13,388 nt of DNA, from NCBI GenBank assembly GCA_031287395.1, contig JAITTA010000041.1:1-13388 (forward strand). The letters are read 5' to 3'. Every line of letters begins with the position of its first letter. Position 1 is the stretch's first letter. The translations under genes were made by a program, and so were the position numbers. Below, in pieces: positions 1 to 5,778 of this stretch. This DNA is from Dysgonamonadaceae bacterium. Its GTDB lineage: Bacteria > Bacteroidota > Bacteroidia > Bacteroidales > Azobacteroidaceae. The notes under the pieces are model-generated. The model ran no database searches. It had not been told where the DNA came from and was given only the letters and a program-made list of their open reading frames with translations.

Positions 1-642
1 ATCAGTAAAGAAACCGGACGGATACTCGAATGGGCGGAAGATTACAAGGAAGTTGATCCGCACCACCGGCACACCTCCCACCTTTTCGGATTGCATCCGG
101 GCAATCAGATCACCGTTGTGGGAACCCCCGAGTTGGCCGAGGCCGCCAGAAAAACACTTATTGCTCGTGGCGACGACGGAACAGGTTGGGGGTTAGCCTG
201 GAAAATCAATATGTGGAACCGACTTCACGACGGCGATCATGCTTATAAACTTCTATCTGTGTTGTTAAGCAGGAAAACTCTGCCCAATATGTTCGATGAT
301 CATCCCCCTTTTCAAATCGACGGTAATTTCGGAACAACGGCAGCTATTGCCGAAATGTTAGTACAGAGCCATTTGTCGAACCCGGACGGTAGCTTTGAAG
401 TGCAACTGCTCCCGTCGCTCCCGTCAGCGATGTCTGCTAAAGGTTCTGTCAAAGGCCTATGTGCCCGAGGCGGGTTCGTCATTGATCTTTCTTGGGAAAA
501 TAATAAACTGAAAGACGCTCACATACTTTCGACTCAAGGAGGGAAACTTAATCTTCGCGTAGGAAATCAACTTACAGTGTATCAAACCGAAAAAGGTAAA
601 GTGATTAATGTATCTTACAACGAAATAGTAAAAAAGAAATGA
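1..642 (+). CDS. GH95 family alpha-L-fucosidase, C-terminal part (5' end outside window)
   Basis: The open frame runs from base 1 to a TGA at 640-642, giving the last 213 residues; GH95 proteins are usually about 750-830 residues, so roughly the last quarter is present. Family landmarks are visible: HRHTSHLFGLHPG at about residues 23-35, GTGWGLAWKINMWNRL at about 61-76, and FDDHPPFQIDGNFG at about 98-111. The last motif lies in the catalytic (alpha/alpha)6 barrel and probably carries the catalytic aspartate of the family (from general knowledge, not checked by alignment). The tail after LLPSLP is the C-terminal beta-sandwich. GH95 enzymes mostly remove alpha-1,2-linked fucose by inversion from host mucin or plant glycans, and in Bacteroidales they are normally exported; the N-terminal signal is not in the window. 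A TTG at 91 could be mistaken for a start, but homology continues upstream of it. No polysaccharide-utilisation genes are visible on this side. Confidence 0.93.
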   Translation: MSKETGRILEWAEDYKEVDPHHRHTSHLFGLHPGNQITVVGTPELAEAARKTLIARGDDGTGWGLAWKINMWNRLHDGDHAYKLLSVLLSRKTLPNMFDDHPPFQIDGNFGTTAAIAEMLVQSHLSNPDGSFEVQLLPSLPSAMSAKGSVKGLCARGGFVIDLSWENNKLKDAHILSTQGGKLNLRVGNQLTVYQTEKGKVINVSYNEIVKKK

Positions 643-648
643 CGGATT

Positions 649-2367
649 TTATTTTTGTCTTTCTTTTTTATCTCTTTTTTTGTCAAAATTCTTTTTTGAA
701 TCTCGTTCCGGCTGACTGGGTTGCGCTACTTCGACGGCAATTTTTCGTCCGAAAGCATTCTTTTTGTTCAAAGCTTTGAGTACACGGTCTTTATCTTCTT
801 TTTTAACCTCAAAAAAGGAAAAGTTCTGCATCAAGTCGATACGGCCGATTTCAACCATACGTCCCGGAACATTATCATTCAACAAACCGATAAGCTCCGT
901 AGGTCTTATCCGGTCTGTTTTCCCAACATTGATAAACAAACGGGTAAAGCCTTTTTCCAAAGCTTTTCCGGCACCTCTTTTAGCATTATTTTCTCTGGGA
1001 TTATATCCTCTGTCTTTTTTATCAAACCTCCCTCTTTCCTGTGGAATTTCGATCTCTCCGGCATCCTGATAATAATCGATCATCCGGTTAAATTCAAGGG
1101 ATATCAATCGTTTGATGACGTCTTCTTTGTCCAGCCAATCCAATTTCCGGTAAATGGAAGGCATAATATCGGCAATCTCTTCCTCATTCACCTTCACCTT
1201 TTCTATTTGATCTACAAAATTGAACAATTGTTTCTGGCAAATTTGTTTTCCGGAAGGAACCGTTCCTTGTTCAAATGTTTTATTGATGATTTTTTCAATG
1301 TCACGAACCTTATGCTTTTCCTTGAGATGGATGATCGCAATGGAAGTTCCGGTTTTTCCGGCCCGGCCTGTACGTCCGCTACGATGAGTATAAGATTCCA
1401 CATCATCCGGTAACCCATAATTGATTACATGTGTCAGATCGTCCACGTCCAATCCTCTGGCGGCTACGTCCGTTGCGACCAACAGTTGCAGATTCCGGAC
1501 CCGGAATTTATTCATTACATAGTCGCGTTGTTGTTGCGACAAATCACCATGCAATGAATCGGCATTATATCCGTCTTTAATCAATAAGTCGGCAATCTCC
1601 TGGGTTTCTTTTCTGGTACGGCAAAAGATAATACCGTAAATGTTCGGATTATAATCGGCTATTCGTTTTAGCACCAAATATTTATCTTTTGCATTTACCA
1701 TGTAATAAATGTGTCGTACATTTTTGGCTCCTTCGTTTTTCTTTCCGATAACGATTTCTTTTGGAGAACGCATGTACTTTTTTGTAATATTGGCTATTCC
1801 TGCAGGCATTGTAGCAGAGAACAGGAGCATGTTGCGATCTTCCGGGACAACAGCCAGAATTGCATCGATACTCTCCGAAAATCCCATGTTGAGCATTTCG
1901 TCCGCTTCGTCGAGAATGACGTTCTTTACATTCTGCAAGTTGACCGTTTTGCGATTGATAAGATCAATGAGACGCCCGGGTGTGGCCACAACAATGTGAA
2001 CTCCACGGCGAAGAGCTTTGATCTGACTTTCGATGCTGGATCCTCCATATACCGGTAAGACTTTGAGTCCGTCGATGTATTTGGAATAATCGTTCAGGTC
2101 GTCTGCTATTTGGAGGCATAATTCCCTGGTTGGACAAAGGATGATTGATTGAGGTTGAGCGTTTTTTACGTCTGTCCGTTGGAGAATCGGCAAGCCGAAA
2201 GCTGCTGTTTTACCGGTTCCTGTCTGTGCCAACGCGATGACTTCGTTGTCGTTGCCGAGTAAATAGGGAATCACTTCTTCTTGTACCGGCATGGGTGACT
2301 CATAACCCATTTCACTGATTGCCCTGACGATAGATGGGGCAACTCCTAATTCTTCAAATGTTTTCAA
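649..2367 (-). CDS. deaD: DEAD-box ATP-dependent RNA helicase with C-terminal DbpA/CsdA-type RNA-binding domain
   Basis: This 572-residue protein unwinds RNA duplexes using ATP and probably acts in ribosome assembly, mRNA turnover or cold adaptation. All core motifs are intact: Q motif around Q29, AQTGTGKT 47-54, PTREL 79-83, TPGRLID 129-135, DEAD 153-156, SAT 184-186, VATDVAARGLDVD 297-309 and HRSGRTGRAG 328-337. A helical linker (about 380-440) leads to a DbpA-like RNA-binding domain at about 474-548 and a Lys/Arg-rich tail, the layout of CsdA/DeaD proteins. The start is a TTG at 2367: an in-frame stop lies at 2377-2379 with no ATG between, and the first ATG inside (Met20) would remove part of the Q-motif region. 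A TAACTTTG -7 element lies about 60 bp upstream. The gene converges on the fucosidase gene with a 6-bp gap. The family is certain; the choice between deaD/csdA and a related Bacteroidota helicase name is less so. Confidence 0.95.
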   Translation of the reverse strand: MKTFEELGVAPSIVRAISEMGYESPMPVQEEVIPYLLGNDNEVIALAQTGTGKTAAFGLPILQRTDVKNAQPQSIILCPTRELCLQIADDLNDYSKYIDGLKVLPVYGGSSIESQIKALRRGVHIVVATPGRLIDLINRKTVNLQNVKNVILDEADEMLNMGFSESIDAILAVVPEDRNMLLFSATMPAGIANITKKYMRSPKEIVIGKKNEGAKNVRHIYYMVNAKDKYLVLKRIADYNPNIYGIIFCRTRKETQEIADLLIKDGYNADSLHGDLSQQQRDYVMNKFRVRNLQLLVATDVAARGLDVDDLTHVINYGLPDDVESYTHRSGRTGRAGKTGTSIAIIHLKEKHKVRDIEKIINKTFEQGTVPSGKQICQKQLFNFVDQIEKVKVNEEEIADIMPSIYRKLDWLDKEDVIKRLISLEFNRMIDYYQDAGEIEIPQERGRFDKKDRGYNPRENNAKRGAGKALEKGFTRLFINVGKTDRIRPTELIGLLNDNVPGRMVEIGRIDLMQNFSFFEVKKEDKDRVLKALNKKNAFGRKIAVEVAQPSQPERDSKKNFDKKRDKKERQK

Positions 2368-2385
2368 GTTTGATGTTTATTATTT

Positions 2386-2397
2386 TAACAATTGTTA
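2386..2397. repeat. Perfect 12-bp palindrome in the helicase leader
   Basis: TAACAATTGTTA is a perfect dyad located between the putative -7 element and the TTG start of the helicase gene, about 18 bp before the start codon. It could be a protein-binding site or a small hairpin in the leader RNA. The sequence is AT-rich and short, so chance is possible. Confidence 0.35.
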
Positions 2398-2428
2398 TAC
2401 GATTGTTTCTTTTATACAAAATTGGCGG

Positions 2429-2436
2429 CAAAGTTA
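2429..2436 (-). promoter_or_regulatory. Putative -7 element (TAACTTTG) of the DEAD-box helicase gene
   Basis: On the minus strand the octamer TAACTTTG matches the Bacteroidota -7 consensus TAnnTTTG exactly. It sits in the 80-bp gap after the phosphatase gene and would give a leader of roughly 50-55 nt before the TTG start. No TTTG-like -33 element is visible at the usual 19-21 bp spacing, so this is a single-motif call. Confidence 0.5.
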
Positions 2437-2447
2437 ATGGTTTTATT

Positions 2448-3518
2448 TCATTCAGTCTTCTGGTCGAGTAATAAATTCTTTAATTTTTCCCGTTTTTTGC
2501 TTGTCAGTTGTAATTTTTTTTCCAAATAATTGTTAACGGAACCATATCCTTTATTGATTTGGTCGAAAACATAATTCAGAACTTCTTCATGAGAACTGAA
2601 AAGAGCAGTCAATCCTTTTTGTACGGAAATTTCATAAAGATCTCCATCGGGAAGTATATAATTAAAATTAATATAATTATTTGAAAGCATATAATCCTGC
2701 AGGATTTGTTCGTATGGAATATCCAATGCCGATAATACCAGGGAAATTACCAGACCTGTTCTGTCGTTTCCCCAAGAACAGTAGATGATTGCAGGATAAT
2801 TGTTTTCGTCAAGAAGGATGTCGAAAATACGGATGAATTGGTCTGTATTCTTATGCAATATCTCCATCTGTACATCTTGTAAAGCTACAAAGACATCACC
2901 CTTTTTCATTTCCTCGAAAGTAATTTTATTAACGAACGAAGCAGGATTACTATTTCCCAAGGGAACATTAAAGGTATGAGGCGCTCTGTATTTAGGAGGA
3001 GCGATATCATTTTCCCTGTCTGAACGTAAGTCGATTAAAGTTTTAATCTTCAAATCGTCTAATGTTTCCACATCTCTTTCCGTGGCATTATACATGGTAC
3101 TGGAACGATATAACTTTCCCCACCGAATGGGGGATTTGTTTTTATCATAATATCCTCCAATATCCCTCAGGTTATAAAGCCCATCCATTAATATGGCCCT
3201 TTCGGCAGCAATGACGGAACGCTTTTTATTAAAAACAAACTTGAAATATTGGCGAGGTTCCAGAAACTTTGACGGAACAATGACATAACCGATATTGATA
3301 TCTTGTTTAGCTACAGGTGTTTGTGTATTGAAAGCATCGGGATTGGAAGATTCATAAATCTTTACCGTTCCTTCCATCGGAGGATAAGTTTCCCATTTGA
3401 GTAAATAATCTCCTGCCGCATTCCGTTCACAGGCAACGCGAATTTCCGAGTTATCTCTCGTGCATGAATGAAACACCGGAAGAAACAAGATCAAATATAC
3501 TATGAATCTATTTGTCAT
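2448..3518 (-). CDS. Lipoprotein tyrosine-phosphatase-like protein (Y_phosphatase3 family) with N-terminal beta-rich domain
   Basis: From ATG 3518 the product has 356 residues. A hydrophobic signal segment ends in a lipobox FHSC, with Cys19 as the likely lipidated residue, so the protein should be anchored outside the cytoplasmic membrane. Residues about 22-105 look beta-rich, perhaps fibronectin-III-like (inference). The phosphatase module follows: LYNLRDIGGYYD, WGKLYRSS, LIDLRSDREN, then the CX5R loop CSWGNDRTG with Cys247 as nucleophile and Arg253 binding phosphate. The family more often has HCxxGKDRTG; here Tyr replaces His and Asn replaces Lys, while Cys, Asp-Arg-Thr-Gly are kept, so activity is plausible. 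The substrate is unknown; phosphotyrosine proteins or phospholipids are both possible for this fold. A GTG at 3524 is in frame two codons earlier, but ATG 3518 gives a normal signal peptide. The gene has its own upstream signals (see 3524-3554) and an 80-bp gap to the helicase gene. Confidence 0.85.
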   Translation of the reverse strand: MTNRFIVYLILFLPVFHSCTRDNSEIRVACERNAAGDYLLKWETYPPMEGTVKIYESSNPDAFNTQTPVAKQDINIGYVIVPSKFLEPRQYFKFVFNKKRSVIAAERAILMDGLYNLRDIGGYYDKNKSPIRWGKLYRSSTMYNATERDVETLDDLKIKTLIDLRSDRENDIAPPKYRAPHTFNVPLGNSNPASFVNKITFEEMKKGDVFVALQDVQMEILHKNTDQFIRIFDILLDENNYPAIIYCSWGNDRTGLVISLVLSALDIPYEQILQDYMLSNNYINFNYILPDGDLYEISVQKGLTALFSSHEEVLNYVFDQINKGYGSVNNYLEKKLQLTSKKREKLKNLLLDQKTE

Positions 3519-3543
3519 TAACACAAAGATAAAAACTATTCAT
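3508..3543 (-). CDS. Possible 11-codon leader ORF overlapping the phosphatase start
   Basis: A minus-strand ATG at 3543 is preceded at 5 bp by GGAGG, an unusually good Shine-Dalgarno match for this window. The frame encodes MNSFYLCVNDK and stops with a TAG at 3510-3508, just inside the phosphatase gene whose ATG is at 3518. If transcribed from further upstream, it could couple translation into the phosphatase frame. If the TATCTTTG promoter at 3524-3531 is the real one, this ORF would not be transcribed whole. I consider it a weak candidate. Confidence 0.2.
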   Translation of the reverse strand: MNSFYLCVNDK

Positions 3544-3554
3544 TGAACCTCCAA
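3524..3554 (-). promoter_or_regulatory. Putative Bacteroidota promoter of the phosphatase gene (TTGG - 19 bp - TATCTTTG)
   Basis: On the minus strand TATCTTTG (3531 to 3524) matches the -7 consensus TAnnTTTG, and TTGG (3554 to 3551) sits 19 bp upstream as a -33-like element. The -7 box ends only 5 bp before the ATG at 3518, so the transcript would be leaderless or nearly so. The TTGG overlaps a GGAGG (3552 to 3548) placed before a tiny ORF, so another reading of this region exists. Confidence 0.5.
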
Positions 3555-3579
3555 CAAGACAACATAATTTAACCACAGA

Positions 3580-3618
3580 AAAAAGTGCCTGAGAAACTTT
3601 GTTCTGCAAGCACTTTTT
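3580..3618. terminator. Bidirectional-looking hairpin terminator after the Lrp/AsnC gene
   Basis: The arms AAAAAGTGC (3580-3588) and GCACTTTTT (3610-3618) form a perfect 9-bp stem around a 21-nt loop, inside which AGAA and TTCT could pair as well. The A/T runs flank both sides, so the RNA would end in U-rich sequence on either strand. It lies 19 bp after the stop of the Lrp/AsnC gene and upstream of the phosphatase gene, so its likely role is to end the FKBP-FKBP-Lrp transcript. Confidence 0.65.
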
Positions 3619-3636
3619 ACTGAACTTTGTTTTTCT

Positions 3637-4101
3637 TTAAACTGTTTTTACAACAGGAATTTCCCGTTTAAAACTTTGTCTGAGAGAGATCAACGTTTCT
3701 GTTGAAATCACGCCTGAAATTTCTTGTATCCGGCCATTCAAAAGCTCCATCAGGTGCTCGTTGTCACGGGCAAATAATTTAATCAACATGGTGTACGGAC
3801 CGGTAGTAAAATGACATTCCACTACTTCAGGAATTTTTTCAAATTCCGGAACTACATTTTTATACATGGAACCTCTTTCAAGTTTTACACCGATGTAAGT
3901 ACATGTATTATATCCTAATACCTTAGGATTGATATGATAGCCCGATCCGATGATCACTTTCATCTCAATCATTTTCTGTACCCGTTGATGGATAGCAGCT
4001 CTCGATACGCCGCAAACCTCTGCTACATCTTTGAAAGGTATACGGGCATTTTGAGAAATGATTTCTAAAATTTTACGGTCTAATTTGTCAATTTTCTCCA
4101 T
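3637..4101 (-). CDS. Lrp/AsnC family transcriptional regulator
   Basis: The 154-residue product has the usual length and two-domain plan of Lrp/AsnC proteins. The N-terminal winged helix-turn-helix spans about residues 4-62: KLDRKILEIISQNARIPFKDVAEVCGVSRAA style, with the recognition helix near VSRAAIHQRVQKM. A RAM/AsnC ligand-binding and oligomerisation domain follows at about 65-150, including the family pattern VVECHFTTGPYTMLIKLFARD. Such proteins form dimers to octamers and sense amino acids or related small molecules; the ligand here cannot be read from sequence. The ATG at 4101 is 34 bp after the stop of the lipoprotein FKBP gene on the same strand, so the three genes probably form one operon ending at the hairpin 3580-3618. 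It may regulate its own operon or act elsewhere; no target site is evident. Confidence 0.93.
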   Translation of the reverse strand: MEKIDKLDRKILEIISQNARIPFKDVAEVCGVSRAAIHQRVQKMIEMKVIIGSGYHINPKVLGYNTCTYIGVKLERGSMYKNVVPEFEKIPEVVECHFTTGPYTMLIKLFARDNEHLMELLNGRIQEISGVISTETLISLRQSFKREIPVVKTV

Positions 4102-4135
4102 AAGTGTATCAAATCTGGGTGCATAAATAGTCTTC

Positions 4136-5029
4136 TTACTTTACAATTTCAAGCAATTCAACTTCAAAAATCAGAGTTGAAAACGGCTCAATAGAACCGG
4201 GACTTCCTTGTACTCCGTATGCCAGTTCATAAGGAATATAGAAAATATATTTTGAACCTACATTCATCAACTGAACGCCTTCAATCCACCCTTGGATAAC
4301 TCCTCCGCTAAGATTGAATTCAAAAGGTTGGTTCCGTTTCACCGAACTATCGAATTCAGTTCCGTCGATTTTAGTCCCAATATAATTTACTTTAACTTTA
4401 TCGGTAGAAGCCGGTTTTGGGCCGGTTCCTTCTTTAACGACTTTGTATTGAAGACCGCTTGGAGTAACCTGAACACCTTCTTTTCCTTTATTTTCTTCCA
4501 GGAATTTAGAATTGGCGGCTTTTTGTTCTGCATATTGTTTCTCCATCGCTTTTTCACGGATTTCTTCTCCTTTAATCGTTGAGAATGTTTGAGCTTCTTC
4601 TTTGCCCATTTTTAATCCTTTATTAGTAGCGGCATCAATGAATCCGGCTACAATGCTTGCTTTGTCGATTTTTACAGTAGAATCGTTACCGAAAAACTGT
4701 TGAGAAAATCCGGGAATCCATTGTTGTACGATCATTTGTCCTACCTGAAAACCGACTGTACGTGCATTTTCTTTCTTATCATTCGGATTAAATTTAACAC
4801 CTTCTTTCACTCCTTTGACAAAGTCTTCCATGTAGACAGAGTCTACTCCCATTTGCGATAAATACATATCCAACCCGCTCATGGTTTGGGAAACTCCTAT
4901 GGCATACGAAAGAGAATCGATGTCTGTTTTTAACTCCGCCTTTGTTTGGGCGGAACCGGAACAGGATGCCAAGGTCACAACAATAGATACAGCCACAAAA
5001 ACAGCGGCGAAGTGCAATAATTTTTTCAT
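4136..5029 (-). CDS. FKBP-type peptidyl-prolyl cis-trans isomerase, predicted lipoprotein
   Basis: This 297-residue protein catalyses cis-trans isomerisation of prolyl bonds and should act as a folding factor in the periplasm or at the membrane. The N-terminus has basic residues, a hydrophobic stretch and a lipobox LASC, with Cys23 the likely lipidated residue. Residues about 33-170 match the FKBP N-terminal dimerisation region, including DSLSYAIG and LSQMGVDSVYMEDFVKG, followed by a charged helical linker (about 150-185). The FKBP domain covers about 190-297. Active-site positions of the family are present: VNYIG, EFDSS, FEFNL, VIQGW, ELAYG and IFEVELLEI. It is a Mip/FkpA-like design. The gene starts 22 bp after the stop of a cytoplasmic paralogue, which shares the end DSTLIFEVELLEIV nearly unchanged (FSTLIFEVELLEIVK here), suggesting an old tandem duplication. 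Confidence 0.95.
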   Translation of the reverse strand: MKKLLHFAAVFVAVSIVVTLASCSGSAQTKAELKTDIDSLSYAIGVSQTMSGLDMYLSQMGVDSVYMEDFVKGVKEGVKFNPNDKKENARTVGFQVGQMIVQQWIPGFSQQFFGNDSTVKIDKASIVAGFIDAATNKGLKMGKEEAQTFSTIKGEEIREKAMEKQYAEQKAANSKFLEENKGKEGVQVTPSGLQYKVVKEGTGPKPASTDKVKVNYIGTKIDGTEFDSSVKRNQPFEFNLSGGVIQGWIEGVQLMNVGSKYIFYIPYELAYGVQGSPGSIEPFSTLIFEVELLEIVK

Positions 5030-5051
5030 TACTTTTAAACAATTTATAAAT

Positions 5052-5636
5052 TTATACTATTTCTAATAACTCCACTTCAAAGATCAAAGTACTGTCGGGT
5101 TCAATCATATCCCCGGCACCACTGGAACCATACGCCAGTTCTGAAGGCAAAAAAAGTTTCCATTTAGATCCTGCAGGCATTAACTGAAGAGCTTCCGTCC
5201 ATCCCGGAATTACCTGATTTAAGCCAAAAGTGGCCGGTTGTCCCCGTTTGACGGAACTGTCAAATTCCCGGCCATCAATCAGAGTCCCATGATAATGACA
5301 CTTAACGTTGTCCGTTACTTTCGGTTTGGGTCCGTTTCCCTCCGTCAGGATCTGATACTGCAAGCCACTCGGAAGAGTAATAATTCCCGCCTTTTGTTTG
5401 TTTATCCGAAGAAATTCCTCTCCCGCTGTTTTATTCAATTTTTTTCGCTCTTCCTGCAACTTTTCAAAAAAAACATTGATCACTTTTTTTGCTTCATCAT
5501 AAGAGAGTTGAAGTTCTTTTTCGTTTAAGACATCTTCCACTCCTTTTTTGAAATCTTCCAGATTCAGGCTGTTAATACCGGATGTTTTGAAATTATTTCC
5601 GATACTTAAGCCCAAAGCGTAACTAATTTTTTCCAT
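5052..5636 (-). CDS. FKBP-type peptidyl-prolyl cis-trans isomerase, cytoplasmic
   Basis: This 194-residue protein has no signal peptide: it begins directly with the FKBP N-terminal region (MEKISYALGLSIGNNFK), then a charged helical segment at about 55-80, and the FKBP isomerase domain at about 85-194. The active-site aromatic and aspartate positions are present in CHYHG, EFDSS, VIPGW, ELAYG and IFEVELLEIV, so the enzyme should be active, probably as a cytoplasmic prolyl isomerase and chaperone. It is the first gene of the presumed operon that continues with the lipoprotein FKBP and the Lrp/AsnC regulator. A TACTTTTG -7 element lies 42 bp upstream of its ATG. The two paralogues differ mainly in the export signal and the longer N-terminal region of the second. 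Confidence 0.94.
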   Translation of the reverse strand: MEKISYALGLSIGNNFKTSGINSLNLEDFKKGVEDVLNEKELQLSYDEAKKVINVFFEKLQEERKKLNKTAGEEFLRINKQKAGIITLPSGLQYQILTEGNGPKPKVTDNVKCHYHGTLIDGREFDSSVKRGQPATFGLNQVIPGWTEALQLMPAGSKWKLFLPSELAYGSSGAGDMIEPDSTLIFEVELLEIV

Positions 5637-5678
5637 TTAAATTTTATGTTTGTTCAATAATAATCCTCATAAACGTTG

Positions 5679-5686
5679 CAAAAGTA
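5679..5686 (-). promoter_or_regulatory. Putative -7 element (TACTTTTG) of the FKBP-FKBP-Lrp operon
   Basis: The minus-strand octamer TACTTTTG fits TAnnTTTG and lies 42 bp before the ATG at 5636, which would give a leader of about 35 nt. A clear TTTG at the expected -33 spacing is not visible; the nearest TTG is in ACAATTGT at 5701-5708, with a spacer of about 15 bp. Confidence 0.5.
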
Positions 5687-5730
5687 ATTCTTTAAATGAC
5701 ACAATTGTACTGATTATCCGTTTTTTTTTG

Positions 5731-5738
5731 TATTTTTG
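5731..5738 (+). promoter_or_regulatory. Putative -7 element (TATTTTTG) of the nucleoside kinase gene
   Basis: TATTTTTG matches TAnnTTTG and lies 40 bp before the ATG at 5779. It is preceded by a run of nine T then G (5721-5730), which makes the exact element less certain. With the element at 5679-5686 on the other strand it defines a divergent promoter region of 142 bp (5637-5778) between the FKBP operon and the kinase gene. Confidence 0.45.
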
Positions 5739-5778
5739 TCATCTTAGCCATTCATTTTAACATTTTGAACGAAAATTT

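Noticed and set aside
721..1413. Long plus-strand open frames inside the helicase gene (also 764-1069, 1709-1999, 1711-2058)
   Set aside because: They lie antisense to a helicase gene with all family motifs, and their translations are Phe/Ser-rich without recognisable domains.
2388..5708. The octamer ACAATTGT occurring at 1224, 2388 and 5701 as a shared operator
   Set aside because: One copy is inside the helicase coding region and the octamer is an AT-rich palindrome likely to recur by chance in this base composition.
5721..5730. Run of nine T as an intrinsic terminator
   Set aside because: No GC-rich hairpin precedes it and it lies directly before the putative kinase promoter; it is more likely part of the promoter region.
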